DNA of 64,000 bases from Cephalotus follicularis. Taxonomy: Eukaryota; Streptophyta; Magnoliopsida; Oxalidales; Cephalotaceae. How positions within the stretch are numbered: position 1 is the stretch's first letter; every line of letters begins with the position of its first letter. The stretch covers positions 1 to 64,000 of the forward strand of contig BDDD01002947.1 in the NCBI GenBank assembly GCA_001972305.1, given 5' to 3'. The notes under the pieces were generated by a model. That model had not been told where the DNA came from. It was given only the letters and a program-made list of their open reading frames with translations, and did no database searches. A program made the position numbers and the translations under genes. Positions 35,594-47,782 of the stretch are shown here, piece after piece.

Positions 35594-35743
35594 TAGATGG
35601 ATGGTTTTGGTTAATTAAGCTTATTCCCACACTTAAAATCCACAGCCATAATTCCTATAATAGAAAGACATTAAAATTCGAGTAAGTGCATATTTTATTC
35701 AGCAAGAGTACAATATACACGAATTGAAATTGCGATTATTACA

Positions 35744-35760
35744 TTCCCCCCTCCTTAAAG
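35744..35760 (-). other. G2 polypurine tract
   Basis: The minus strand reads CTTTAAGGAGGGGGGAA directly before the LTR, preceded by the family motif around GGGACGAATTTTC. Confidence 0.85.
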
Positions 35761-35784
35761 AAAATTCGTCCCTGAATTTAGCCT

Positions 35785-37256
35785 TTACATTCCAAACAAG
35801 TGAGGACATGTCTCCATCATTTCGTCTTCACACTCCCACGTAGCTTCCTCAGATCTATGAAAACTCCACAGTACTTGTACCATATGAATAGTCTTATTCC
35901 TCAGAACCTTCTCCATTCGATCCACAATCCTCGTCGGCCTCTCTTCATAAGACAATTTATTACTGATGAATCTAGGGTCATAGCTCAATATGTGAGATGG
36001 GTCGGGTACATATTTCTGTAACATGAAAATGTGAAATACGTTATGCACACTCGACAGACTGGGTGGTAGTGCAATCTGATATGCCACATCCCCCACTCTC
36101 TCCAGTATCTTATAAGGTCCAATGTACCTTGGAGCCAACTTCCCTTTGAGGCCAAAACGGTGTATCCCTTTCGAAGGCGAGATCTTCAGGAAAACATGAT
36201 CCCCCTTATCGAATTCTAGCTTCCTCCTTTTTATATCGGCATAACTCTTCTTCCGACTTTGTGCAGCTAGCATCTCTTCTTGATTATTTCCACTTTATCA
36301 GTAGTCTCTTGTACCAAGTCTGGTCCCAGTACTTGTCTCTCACCTACCTCGTCCCAGAAAATAGGTGATCTGCACTTCCTCCCATACAAGGCTTCATAGG
36401 GAGCCATTCCAATGCTGGTGTGAAAGCTGTTGTTGTAGGAGAACTCAATCAGTGCCAGATGATCCTCCCAACTCCCAGCAAAATCAATCATGCAAGCCCA
36501 TAGCATATCCTCCAGAGTCTGAATGGTACGCTCGGACTGTCCGTCGGTCTGTGGGTGGAACGCAGTACTGAAGTTCAAGGCCGTCCCCATTGCTGCTTGG
36601 AACTTCTTCCAGAACCTTGAAGTGAATCTAGCATCACGGTCACAGACAATACTGACCGGCACTCCATGCAATCTCACTATCTCCCAGATATACAATTGAG
36701 CCAACTTCTCGATAGAATACATCATGTTCATTGGAAGAAAGTGAGCAGACTTAGTGAGTCTGTATACTACAATCCACACTGCTTCATGCTGATTCCATGA
36801 CCTTGGTAATCCTGACACGAAGTCCATGGTCACATGATCCCATTTCCACTCAACCACTGGTAACGATTGTAGTAGTCCTGCAGGTTTCTGATATTCGGCC
36901 TTCACTCTCTAACAGGTCAAACATCTTGCTACATATTCGGCAATCTCTCTTTTCATACTACTCCTCCAGTGATTCTTTTTCAGGTCGTGCCTCATCTTGG
37001 AACTTCCAGGGTGAACACTGTATTTTTACTTGTTGGCTTGCTACAGTAATTCATCCCTGATGCTCTCGTCATCTGGAACACATATCCTTCCTCGGAACCT
37101 CAGTATGCCATCAGTATGAATGGAGAACTCAGAATTAGTGTCTAGGTTATCACGAATACTCCATAACTCAGTGTCACTATATTGAGCAGTCAGAATACGC
37201 TCCAGAAGTTCCGGTTGTGCTCTAAGATTTGTCACAATAACTCCTCGGGAAACCAT
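35785..37256 (-). pseudogene. G2 integrase with chromodomain-like tail
   Basis: From high to low coordinates: zinc-binding and linker remnants (37041-37256); catalytic core (WDHVTMDFVSGLPRSWNQHE; SIVCDRDARFTSRFWKKFQA; FHPQTDGQSERTIQTLEDML); and the C-terminal part (GIHRFGLKGKLAPRYIGPYK) with a chromodomain-like end (VQVLWSFHRSEEATWECEDE). Typical of Tekay-type chromoviruses. Fossil. Confidence 0.92.
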
Positions 37257-37280
37257 GAGCGGATTCCATCTCTGAAATTC

Positions 37281-38102
37281 CTATAATAGCTTGCACTGTG
37301 AAACCATTGCTCCAGCAATCATTGCCTTACGACTCAGTGCATCTACCACTACATTTGCCTTTCCTGGGTGGTATTGAATGTTGCAGTTGTAATCATTAAA
37401 GAACTCCACCCATCGTCTATGTCTCATGTTGAGCTCCTTCTGGGAAAACAAATACTTTAAACTTTTATGGTCAGTGAAGATCTCAAATTGAGCACCATAG
37501 AGGTAGTACCTCAATTTCTGCAAATCGAACACTATGGCTGCCAACTCAGGATCGTGTACGGGATACTTTTCTTCGTACGGCTATAACTTTCTCGATGTGT
37601 ATGCAATCGCCCTACCATGTTGCATAAGAACGCATCCCAATCGTTTCCCAGAAGCATCAATATAGACAGTGAAACCCTCATTACCCTCTGGTAATGCCAA
37701 CATTGGAGCCGAAATCAACCGACTCTCCAATTCTTGGAAACTTGCCTCACAAGAATCATCCCACACAAAACTTGACTTCTTCTGAGTCAACTGTGTCAAT
37801 GGTGTAGCAAGCTTCGAAAACCCTTTGATGAACCTTCGGTAGTAGCCAGCCAATCCCAAGAAGCTACAAACCTCAGTAACGCTCCTCGGTTGGGGCCAAT
37901 CTACAACACTCTCTATCTTCGAAGGATCTACTAACAATCCTTCACTCGACACAATGTGACCTAGGAAAGTCACATGATCCAGCCAAAACTCGCACTTGCT
38001 GAATTTCGCGTATAGCTGTTCCTTCCGTAATGTCTGCAATACAATCCTCAAATGCTGCATGTGTTCCTCAATACTTCTTGAATAAATCAGGATGTCATCC
38101 AA
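37281..38102 (-). pseudogene. G2 RT C-terminal part and RNase H
   Basis: [20 protein letters not shown] is the region just after the RT active site; [20 protein letters not shown] is the thumb/connection motif; [20 protein letters not shown] and [20 protein letters not shown] are Gypsy RNase H motifs. Fossil. Confidence 0.92.
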
Positions 38103-38130
38103 GAATATAACGAAGAACTGATCAAGGTAG

Positions 38131-38135
38131 GGCTG
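38131..38135 (+). repeat. Target-site duplication of solo LTR S1 (left)
   Basis: GGCTG, repeated exactly at 38777-38781 on the other side of S1. Confidence 0.9.
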
Positions 38136-38776
38136 TGTTGACGATTAAGTCCCAATCCTTGTTTTGATGATAACATATTTGCATCTAACTAAGTTACTTG
38201 ATGTGCAAGGAATTACAAGTTGAATATCAAAGTCTAAATGCCATCTGCAGAAAAAGAAGTCGACTCCTTTCCTAAAGCATCGACTCCTTTTATAAAAGAA
38301 TTAACTGCAAGGAAAGCATCTACCTCCCAGTATAGAGATCGACGTCCGTACTAAAAGAAGTCGACTACTTCAAGAAGACGTCGACTACATTCAAGAAGAC
38401 ATCGACTACTTCCAGGAAAACATCGACGCATTCAGTGATTTTTGGAACAGAAGCTACTGTCTGAAAAATGCACCCAAAGATATCGATCCTCAGAGAAAGA
38501 CATCGACGTCCAACAGAAAGACATCGATGCCTTTATATAGAGATCGACGACATTTTCTTCATACCCAGAAAAAGCATCGACTACATGGAAGACATCGATG
38601 TGACACTCAACCTGGAGATTTCCCAGAAAAGACATCGACGCCTTTGAGAACCACTCTAAATTTGGGAGAAGTTTTTCTTTCCTTATCTCTTTAAATTTAA
38701 AGTTTTTAAATTTCCGCATATTCCTCAATATTCAATTCACCCCCCCTCTTGTATATTGCAAGAGTGTTTTATTTCA
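38136..38776 (+). mobile_element. S1: Copia solo LTR inserted in G2 reverse transcriptase
   Basis: A 641 bp LTR with TG..CA ends (TGTTGACGATTAAG to TTTTATTTCA) and an exact 5 bp duplication GGCTG on both sides. The start (TTTTGATGATAACATATTTG) and the CCCCCCCTCTTGTATATTGC block near its end are typical of SIRE/Angela-type Copia LTRs. No interior is attached, so it is a solo LTR left by LTR-LTR recombination. It carries a GTCGAC-type array (38257-38640). It is younger than G2. Confidence 0.93.
38257..38640. repeat. GTCGAC/ATCGAT-type array in S1
   Basis: More than a dozen words such as AAGTCGACTCC, AGCATCGACTCC, GACGTCGACTAC, GACATCGACG and GACATCGATG, spaced about 20-25 bases, filling more than half of the solo LTR. 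Confidence 0.85.
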
Positions 38777-38781
38777 GGCTG
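38777..38781 (+). repeat. Target-site duplication of solo LTR S1 (right)
   Basis: GGCTG, identical to 38131-38135. Confidence 0.9.
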
Positions 38782-38871
38782 GAACACTCTGTTCATCAAA
38801 CACATAAAGGCTGCAAGAGCATTTGTCAAACCAAACGACAATATCAGAAATTCGTAATGCCCATATCTGGT

Positions 38872-40140
38872 TCAAAATGCTGTCTTCTCCACATCACCTT
38901 CTCGGATCCTTAACTGATGATAACCTGTTCTCAGGTCAAGTTTGGAGAATACAGTTGAGCCTTGCAATTGGTCGAACAATTCCTCGATATGTGGCAGTGG
39001 ATACTTGTTCCTCACAGTTACCTGATTCAACAGCCTGTAATCGATGCATAACCGCATCGATCCATCATTCTTTTTCACAAAGAGGACCGGTGCTCCCCAC
39101 TGTGACATACTCGGTCTGATGAAGCCCTTATCAAGATAATCCTGCAATTGAGTTTTCAAGTCCTTCAGTTCAATAGGAGCCATTCGGTAAGGAGCTTTTG
39201 ATATAGGAGCAGTCCCAGGTAATAGTTCAATGCTGAACTCTATATCTCTCTCCAGTGGCAACGAAGTGAGATCATCCGGAAATACATCAGGAAAATCACA
39301 TACAATAGGAACTTGTTCAATACTAGGCATACCTTTCGTGTGATCAATCACATATGCCAAATAGCCTTCACATCCTTGCTTGAGATACTTTTGTGCTCGA
39401 GTATACGAAATGATCGAAGCAGAAACATTCTTCTCTCCGATAAACTTGCACTCAGTCCCATCTTGAAGGTAAAAGGTCATTATCTTGTTATGGCAATCGA
39501 CACAAGCATGATGAGCATACAGCCAGTCCATCTCCAAGATTACATCAAAATCCCAGATAGGCAACACTATCAAGTCAGCAGATAACTGAATCCTAGCTAC
39601 CGTGATTTCACAATCTTTCATTATAGTGTCAGATAGAAGACAAGTACCAACTCGAGTACTCACCTCCAATACATAAGGTAATCTAGAAGTTACACTATGC
39701 AAGTTGCAAGCAATTTCAGATGCAATGAATGAATGTGTCGCACCAGGGTCAATCAGTACATGAACTAGTATGCCATATATAAAAATAGTACCTCCCACAA
39801 CAGTAGTAGAGTCTGGCACATCATCTCTAGATAAGGTGTAGACCCTACCTTTCACAATCCCTTTCCACGGTTGAGCAGCCACAACACTACCACTCGCACC
39901 AGCACTTCCATATTGGCCACGTGCTTGATCCCTCATCATTGTACAACTATTCAGCATATGTTCTCGTGAACCACACCTCAAACATTTCCCCATCTTTTTC
40001 CAGCACTCAGTCTCATCATGGTTCTGGCAACAACAAAAAGTACATCCACCCGAATTCTGTTGACCGCTTCGGTTAGGAGTTCTTGATCGTGAATTTCTGC
40101 ATCGAGAACCTCCTTGACCTTTGTTGTCAGACCTTGTCAA
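38872..40140 (-). pseudogene. G2 gag knuckle, protease and RT N-terminal part
   Basis: A 422-codon frame. The knuckle [14 protein letters not shown] comes first; the protease follows with [17 protein letters not shown] (D-P-G-A variant common in chromoviruses) and [16 protein letters not shown]; then RT with [40 protein letters not shown] and [18 protein letters not shown]. Collinear with Tekay-type pol. Fossil. Confidence 0.92.
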
Positions 40141-40470
40141 CTTAGCATGATTATTACTCCCCTGCCCCTGTGACTGTGCGGGCCTTGATTGATTAGCACG
40201 AGACCGCTCCGCTCTCCTTTAATTAGCATCGGCTTCCAGAATCATCGCCCTTTCAGCAATATCTATAAAAGAAGTTAGCTGCAACATTAACAGTTTAGAT
40301 CAGATGTCAGGTCGAAGGCCTTTTAGAAACCTTTGGATCATTCGCGATTCACCCTCCACCAGATAGGGGGTATGTCTCGCCAATTCCACAAATCTAGTCT
40401 GGTACTGAGCTACCGTCATATCCCCTTGACGTAACTCCATCAGCCTGGTTTCCCTCCGGTCACGTTCTAT

Positions 40471-41031
40471 CTATGGTACATAAGTTGCAAGGAACTCAGA
40501 CTGAAATCTGTCCCAAGTCCTGTCAAGTCTACGCGATTCCCACTTTGCTTCAGTCCTTTCCCACCAATAGGTAGCGTCGCCCCATAAGCGGTATACAGTA
40601 AAGTTGAGTTTCTGCTCATCGGTGCACTCCAAGGCAGCAAATATTTTCTCCAGTTCTCTAATCCACTGCTCGGCCACAGTAGCATTCAGCTCACCATTGA
40701 ATATTGGAGGATTCTGTCTCATGAACCGCTCCAAATCTCTGCCAAAACCACCAGCATGACAAGCTTCAGGACCTTGCTGATAGTCCCGGTTAGCCTCGTA
40801 CATCTGCCGTATCTGCTCCATGTTTGCCGCATTGGCTTGCATTTGCTGCTGGAAGAGGTCAGCCATGCGGTCAAAATTACTCCTCTCTTCTTGCACTGGA
40901 GGAATATTCGCTCTTTCATTCGCTGGTGGTGCATTGACTCCTTCGTCGGCTCTATGCCTTCCTCTTCTACCTCTTTGTAGGTCCATTCGGTTTCCTATAT
41001 GGAATGACATAATCATTAGGAAACAATTCAC
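40471..41031 (-). pseudogene. G2 gag N-terminal part
   Basis: A 186-codon frame with a basic N-terminal RGRRGRHRADEG stretch, then the retrotransposon-gag capsid motif (NPPIFNGELNATVAEQWIRE, WWERTEAKWESRRLDRTWDR). It is first in element order behind the primer site. The part between 40140 and 40471 continues the gag. Fossil. Confidence 0.9.
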
Positions 41032-41077
41032 TTAATTACCGAGAAACTTATCCTAGTGATAGCTTATTTAAAAATAA

Positions 41078-41089
41078 GCTCTGATACCA
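41078..41089 (-). other. G2 primer binding site (tRNA-iMet type)
   Basis: The minus strand reads TGGTATCAGAGC three bases from the 5' LTR edge. Confidence 0.92.
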
Positions 41090-42420
41090 TGCTGTCACAC
41101 CCCGCCTTCCGTTAAGACAACATATATGGTGATATCAGTTTTAAATATAATCCAGCATTCGACATTTAAACAAATTTCATTAAACCATAGCGAAAGCATT
41201 CCATTTGCCAGATTATAAAATTATCCGCACATACTACGTGCTTCTACAATACCAACAATTATCCTTTTACATATAGGAAAAGTAAACAACAACAACGGAG
41301 TGTGAACGTTCATTACAATACAAAACATAATGGATAACAACCTTAACAGATATAGAAGCTCTCCAATAAAGCTTCAGCAGCACTTCCCCGAACGCCTTCA
41401 CTTAATCTGAAACTGTAGGGGGTTAGTCGTTGTCCTCACTTGGCTAAGTAGGAATAAAGCATGATAAAGAATATATAAATGTAACATGCATGTCAATCAT
41501 CTGAAATAACATATGTATAAGTATTTCAATATATAGAAGCAACCATGCCAAGTGACCATAGACAATACAATTCAGGAACACCGCACAAGGGTAAAATCAA
41601 TCAATACAATGGTTTGGGTGTCACATGTTGCTAACTCCTAGCACCAACTGTGCACCACCTAACTATCACCCTACACTCCGAAGATGATAGATCAGGTCAA
41701 TTCTGCCGGCATTTAGCGGGCAGGTAACAATCAGGATCTGCAATGCAGATAAGTGTGGTGGAAGCTCTAGCCAACTCCTGGCACATAGGACCACCCCGTA
41801 GCCAGTGATGTCTCCTATCACTCGACTAACGGCAATAAGCATAGACCAACAATGCAATCAATTCAATAGCAATATTACATAAGTTTATAATATGCAATAT
41901 AAAGTTGTTTTCTTTTGAAACATTTAACAGTTCACTGACTGTACCTCTCTTTTGGAGGAATTGTATTCAATACAGTAGTTGTGCCTCTCATGGGAGGAAA
42001 ATCAGTAAATCATTTGCCAATAAGTTTTCATTTTGGAAACAATAAAGAAAACCCATATTTGTGCTTATAGCACTAGTTGGTTTAATCATTAATGTTAAGT
42101 GTAATAATAGAATTTATGAACACTTAATTGTTATACAGTATGTATAACAACATCATTAAACAGTAGCAGAACAAACACAATTCAAGGGTTCAACAAGATG
42201 TTAGCATACCCTAGTCATTCTTGCACAACTTGTCACAATGAGTGCATAAGTTGTTCACTTTCTATAATATAACTACCTAAGGCCAAGATTGACTGTTACA
42301 ATCATCCCTTGTGGAGGCCAAGGCAATTACAAACAATTATAAGCCTAACAACAACTAATCTTAGCCGTTTGTCACTTAACAATAGGCTGTTCATAAGAAT
42401 AGCTGGCTGTTTTAATTAGG

Positions 42421-42493
42421 TAGTCGACTGTTTGTCCTTAACAGTCGACTGGTTACATTGAGTAGTCGACTGTTGGGATTAAACAGTCGACTA
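42421..42493. repeat. CAGTCGACTG-type cluster 1, G2 right LTR
   Basis: Four close words (TAGTCGACTG, CAGTCGACTGG, TAGTCGACTG, CAGTCGACTA), one more than at the matching place in the left LTR. Confidence 0.85.
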
Positions 42494-43387
42494 TTTTTAC
42501 CCAGAAATGCCAGGCAGTAGTTTAATAAAACAGAGTATGCATGCTCGCAATCCAATTTCAATCAATCCATGACATGCAATCATACAGAAAACATCCAGGC
42601 ATGATATACACGTTATATCTTCTAAAGCATGTCAAAACCCCTACCTCAATCGCTATCCCGAAATCAAATTGAGTTGATTTCTCTCTTTGAGTTCCAAATC
42701 TCAACTCCATACCAACTTTCCAATTCCAGTAGGTTATTCTATACTGTTGCACGTTTATGGGTTTAGATACCAAAACCAATAAGTTTAACTAGTTATCTAA
42801 CCATGATAACATAAAGAATTGAGTCAGAAGCTTATAATCAATTTCCTAAGTTCCATTTCCATTTCCTAATTAAACCAAGTTCAATCTCCAATTTCCAGGC
42901 TTATTATTGATGATCATGTTTAATCAGTAGGGTTGTAGAACGAACATGCTACTGTTTAACTATAACTTCAACAATAACAGAATTTGGAGCTTACCAGGAA
43001 TCAAAGCTTCAACTCCTCCTTTGAACTCCAATCCTTCAACATGCATCCAAGAATTTCTCCAGCATGAGTTCCTCTATCCCCAGTGTTTCTAACTCTCTAA
43101 TCACTCATGCTGCCTCTGTTTATAAGGGAAATTCAATCCCGTTTCTGTCATTACTCTTGTTTCCACATTTTCTCTTCTCTCTCTCACATGCATCTCTTCT
43201 TTCATTTTCTTTCTCACTTTTCTGCTGTGATTACAGGTTACAGGTCTTACAGAAGGAGTAGAGAACATGCAAGGCACTCAGTCTGCATGTTGTACACCTG
43301 GTGGCACGTATCTATCACGCAAGACACGTTTAGGCTGCCACTGCCCTATTTTCCATGCCATGCACAGACGCTTGTCCTGTGCCTTAC

Positions 43388-43515
43388 CAGTCGACTGTAT
43401 TCACTTGGCAGTCGACTGTCCACTCCTCGCATCAACCAGTCGACTGTTCCCCTGTGACAATCGACTGTTCCTCCATAAACTAGGCAGTTGATTGTTACCC
43501 TGTGACAGTCGACTG
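43388..43515. repeat. CAGTCGACTG-type cluster 2, G2 right LTR
   Basis: Six words including CAGTCGACTG (several exact copies), CAATCGACTG and CAGTTGATTG. The unit pattern differs from the left LTR. Confidence 0.85.
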
Positions 43516-43665
43516 TAGATGGCTGGTTTTAATTAATTAAGCTTATTCCCACACTTAAAATCCACAACCACAATTCCTATAACAGAAAGACATTAAAATT
43601 CGAGTAAGTGCATATTTTATTCATCAAGAGAATAATATACATGAATTAAAATTGCGGTTATTACA

Positions 43666-44978
43666 GCTAGGGCGTCAACGGGTACGACTACTGTATTGAA
43701 ATTATGCAGGAAATCAAGCATACAAAATTATTAAATAATCAAAGCAATAAATAAAACGAAACTAAATGTTCAAGAGAAAAGCGGTTTTAGGGTATAGAGA
43801 CTCACCATAGATTGTATTGAACAACTCACTTACTTGATTGATCAAACCTTGATAACCAATGGCAGCTAGGTCAATATGGAGTGCGACTGTTATGACAAGA
43901 TGTATGAGTAGTAATGCTAGGTCTATAAGAAGTATGACAGTGGAAACAAGACGTATGAGTAGACATGCTAGGTCTATAAGAAGTGTGTTCGGCGTGGCAA
44001 ACTGTATGAGTAGACTCCATTGATCGCGTTAAAAGCCATTCATTCACCAACGTTCGTATTCACCAAAAAGATGTTTATGGATTTTAATCAGACAGACAAA
44101 GTGTGTGTGAAGGTAAAAAATTTAAGAACAAATCAACCTTCAAGGGTTGGAGTTGAAACAATAACAATATAGGCTTTGTTCTTCCCTTAAAACCTTAACG
44201 GTTTAGCTACTAAACATTGTAAATAGAAACTGAAATTGATAAAGAAAAGTGGCTACAAAGCTTGTCACTAACTTTGTTCACCCGTTTTTGTGACCTAGCT
44301 TCCTCTATTTATACATAAAATCCCGTGCAACAAGAAAAGGAAAAAGTTTAACCTACTTAAAACTGTTTAAGGAAATAATTACAAGCTAAAAACTTTCCAA
44401 ATTTGCTGTCAGGCATCGTAAGCGTCGACACTTAAGTCTTGGGCATCTACTCTTTGATGTACTGAAAGCGCTAAGCATCAACGTTAATCTTGCATAATAG
44501 GGCATAAATGAGTGTTAAGCGTCAACGCTTAAGTAAGGCATCAACGCTTAAGTTGTATAGCAGGATGGCGTTGACGTCTTAATCTTTGCACGTTAACGCG
44601 TAAAGCTACTCTCCGAATTGTGCACTTTTGGTGTTGATGTCTTAATGTTGAGTTCCCAGCACGTTGACGCTAAAGTGATTGGCGTTGACGAAAATCATAA
44701 AATCTGCAGAATTTGTTCATCCAAGTGCAAAATGTCGACGCTTTCTTCGAATCTGTCAGCGCTTAAGGGTTTGGCGTTGACGCTTAAGGTCTAGGCGTCG
44801 ACGCTTAACTCTGTTTTCTGCAGAATTTTGACAATTTAGCTCATTCTTCATGCACTTTGGTCTTTTTGGCCTTGAACCTGAAAATCAACATAACATGACC
44901 AAAGTAGTCTATTCCAAGCATAAAAATATAACAAATAACTCATTAAAAACAACATATTTTTATGCTAAACATACGGCA
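43666..44978 (-). repeat. Athila 5' LTR, main part
   Basis: This is the continuation of the LTR interrupted by G2: with 32979-33214 it gives about 1.55 kb, the usual Athila LTR size. Its outer edge (minus strand TGCCGTATGTTTAGC) abuts Copia RT sequence, so Athila inserted into that Copia element. A TATA element TATAAATAG lies on the minus strand at 44305-44313. It contains a GTCGAC-type array. Confidence 0.75.
44413..44808. repeat. GCGTCGACGC-type array in Athila LTR
   Basis: About twelve words (AGCGTCGACACTT, AGCGTCAACGCTT, GGCGTTGACGTC, AATGTCGACGC, GGCGTCGACGC and others) in 400 bp. Two more lie across the G2 insertion (33165-33207). Confidence 0.85.
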
Positions 44979-45595
44979 AAAGCGATATCTGATCATGTGG
45001 ACAACATAGCATACATGATTCTCCCTACTGCATAAGCATAGGGAATATGCATCATGTGCTCCCCTTTATCTGATGTCTTAGGAGACATTGATTTAGAAAG
45101 CTTAATCCCATGACAGAGAGGTAGGTAGTCTCTCTTGGAATTTTTCATGCTAAACCTCTTTAGCACTTTGTCTATGTATAAGGATTGGGATAGTCCAAGC
45201 ATCCTTTTAGGTTTATCTCTATAGACCTTGATTCCCAAGATGTATGATGCTTCTCCCAAATCCTTCATTGAGAAAACTTTGGACAACCACTTCGTTATTT
45301 TAGTTAACATACTTACATCATTCCCAATGAGTAATATGTCATCAACATAAAGAATCAAGAATACGATTGAGCTCCCACTCAATTTCTTGTATACACATGG
45401 TTCATCTTCATTTTTGATGAAATCAAACTCTTTGACCTTTTCATCAACACAAATGTTCCAGCTTCTAGAGGCTTTCTTGAATCCATAAATTGATCGATTG
45501 AGTTTGCACACCTTGTGGTCTTCACCACTGGATATGAAACCCTCATATTGGGTCATATAAATGTCTTCTTTAATGTGTCCACCAAGGAAGACAAT
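44979..45595 (-). pseudogene. Copia reverse transcriptase fragment (T2-like)
   Basis: The frame 44993-45556 reads VCKLNRSIYGFKKASRSWNI, the polymerase site in LILYVDDILLIGND and MKDLGEASYILGIKVYRDK, the central and C-terminal Copia RT. It is related to T1. It begins (minus strand) at a point that continues, within a couple of residues, from the RT part at 50406-50930, so both may be halves of one element split by later insertions (inference). Its low-coordinate end is cut by the Athila LTR. Fossil. Confidence 0.88.
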
Positions 45596-45596
45596 T

Positions 45597-46330
45597 ATTG
45601 AGAGAAAGGTAATTGTACGCTAAGTTTAACAAGTGCGAGATTGGTTGTCAGAAGTAACATTTTGGGGCATATCATATCCAGCCAAGAAAGAGGCAGTGAA
45701 GGATTGGAAACAGCAGACGAATGTGTCCAAAGTTCATAATTTCTTAGGCTTAACTAGTTATTATCGCCGATTCATCGAGTGGTTTTCACGAATTGCTATA
45801 GCATTGACCCGTTTGACGCAAAAATAAACTTCATTTGTGTGGGATGTGAAATGTGACTTCAATTTTCAGGAATTGAAGGAACAATTGATTTCTACACCGA
45901 TCTTGGCATTTCCATAGGGGAATGAAGACTTCAGGGTTTATAGTTATGCTTCAATGGAGGTCTAGGGTGTGTTCTTATACAGTATGGAAAAGTAATTGCC
46001 TAAGCTTTTGGGAAGATTAGGCAACATGAAGAGAATTATCTAGTGCTTGATCTTGAGTTTGCGGCCATAATCTTTTCTTTGAAAAAATGGAATCTCTATT
46101 TGTATGGTACAAAACTTAATGTCTTCATGGATCATAAAAGTTTGAAGCATCTGTTTTCAGAAAAGAATTTGAACATGAGGTACAAAAGGTGGATGGAGTT
46201 GCTTAACGACTACAACTGCAAGATACAATATCATCATGGAAAGGCAAATATAGTTGCTAATGCATTGAGTCATGAGAGCTTGCCTAATAGTTTCCCATCT
46301 TCAAGCATATCCATTACTGCTTGAATGGTT
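45597..46330 (+). pseudogene. G4 RT end and RNase H
   Basis: Thumb motif FLGLTSYYRRFIEWF, then the RNase H motifs MDHKSLKHLFSEKNLNMRYK and YNCKIQYHHGKANIVANALS. Gypsy type, plus strand. Fossil. Confidence 0.88.
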
Positions 46331-47770
46331 TGGAGAGGCTCAGAACACAGTTTCAGAGTTGTAGATTCTTGCAACAAGTGCCGAAGGGGAATTGAAGTCG
46401 GACTTCACTCTTTTATCATATGGATTGTTGAGGTATATGGGTAGAGTTTGCATTCTGGATGACATTGAGTTAAAGGATGAGATTTTATCTCAAGCTCATT
46501 AATCTCATTTCTCTAATCACCCATGGTGTACGAAGATGTATCAAGACCTAAAACTCAATTATTGGTGGAACAACATGAAGAGAAAGATTATTGAGTTTAT
46601 ATCCAAGTGTTTAAATTGTCAACAGGTCAAGGCAATGTAGCAGAGACTAGCAGGGCTTCAACAACCTCTTTTCATATCTAAGTGGAAATGAGAGCATATC
46701 ATGATGGATTTCGTGTCAGGGTTGACTCAAACCCATAGAAGTCGTGAGGCCATTTCCGTTATTGTGGATTTCCTTATGAAGTCAGCTCATTTTGTACAGA
46801 TCTTGATGACTTATTCCCTAGATAGATTTGCTAGTTTGTATGTTCAAGAGATATTTAGATTGCATGGGGTGCTAGTCAGCATCGTATCAGATAGATATCC
46901 TTGATTTACTTCCAGATTTTGGAAGAGTCTTCAATCAGCTTTAGGTACAAAGTTGAATTTCAGCACTGCATTTCATCCTTAGTCGAATGGGTACTTAGAG
47001 ACACTATTCAGACTTTAGAGGATATGCTATGGGCTTGTGCGATTTATTTGAGAGGTAACTGAGATGATCATTGGCCTTTGATAGAGTTCTCTTATATCAA
47101 CAATTTTCACATGAATATTTAAATGGCACCATATGAGGCATTGTATGACAGGAGTGCCGATCTCCAGTTTCTTGGGATCAGGTAGGCAAGAGAAGCCTAT
47201 TGGGGATAGAGATAGTGTAGATCACCTTTGAGAAGGTGAAATTGATTAGGGAGAGTTTGCTTGCAACTCAAAGTTGCCAAAAGAGTTATGCTAATGTTCA
47301 ACGGATGTCATTTGAATTCTTCATTGGTGATTACGTCTTTCTTAAAGTGTCACCAATGAAGGGCGTTATGAGATTTGGACAAAAAGGAAAGCTTTTACCA
47401 AGGCACATTGGGCTGTTTGAGTAACTAGAGCAGTTTGGCAAGGTCGCCTATAGATTAGCTTTGCCTCCAGCTTTGTCAGGAGTGCATAACATCTTTCATG
47501 TGTCTCAGCTGAGGAAGTATTATAGAGATCATTCACATGTGATAGATTTTGAGCTGATATCTTTGAGAGCATACTTGACATATGAGGAAGCACCGATACA
47601 TATCATGTATAGAGAGGATCAAGTACTGAGGACCAAAACTATATCTCCAATTAAGGTTCTATGGCGGTGTCATTGAGTTGAGGAAGCTAAATGGGAATGG
47701 GAAGATGAGATACGAGAGAAGCATCCTTATTTGTTCATGGATAGTGGAATTCAGGGACTAGATTCTTATA
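46331..47770 (+). pseudogene. G4 integrase region
   Basis: Zinc-binding region remnants, the core (MMDFVSGLTQTHRSREAISV, FASLYVQEIFRLHGVLVSIV), then the C-terminal SPMKGVMRFGQKGKLLPRHI and a tail with TYEEAPIHIMYREDQVLRTK. Fossil, strongly broken. Confidence 0.85.
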
Positions 47771-47782
47771 AGAAATGGAGGA

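Larger units (their letters stand above)
33215..35743 (-). repeat. G2 3' LTR
   Basis: A 2.53 kb LTR (minus strand TGTAATAATCGC to CGGGGTGTGACA). A candidate TATA element TTATAAAC (minus strand) lies near 35216-35222. It carries two CAGTCGACTG-type clusters (34506-34592 and 35486-35593). The 98-137 codon frames in it lack domains and recur in the other LTR. Confidence 0.92.
33215..43665 (-). mobile_element. G2: Tekay/Del-like chromovirus with both LTRs (fossil)
   Basis: A 10.45 kb minus-strand element: 5' LTR 41093-43665, iMet primer site 41078-41089, gag, knuckle, protease, RT, RNase H, integrase with chromodomain-like tail, purine tract, 3' LTR 33215-35743. It is flanked by 5 bp GTTAG (33210-33214) and GCTAG (43666-43670), a target duplication with one difference. 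It sits inside the Athila 5' LTR and itself carries a solo LTR (38136-38776). In about 150 aligned LTR bases I count six substitutions plus one indel (about 4%), so it is moderately old. The coding region has about five or six breaks besides the insertion. Confidence 0.93.
41093..43665 (-). repeat. G2 5' LTR
   Basis: A 2.57 kb LTR, collinear with 33215-35743 with substitutions and small indels, many of the latter in the CAGTCGACTG clusters (42421-42493 and 43388-43515). Candidate TATA on the minus strand near 43118-43124. No coding frame is supported. Confidence 0.92.
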
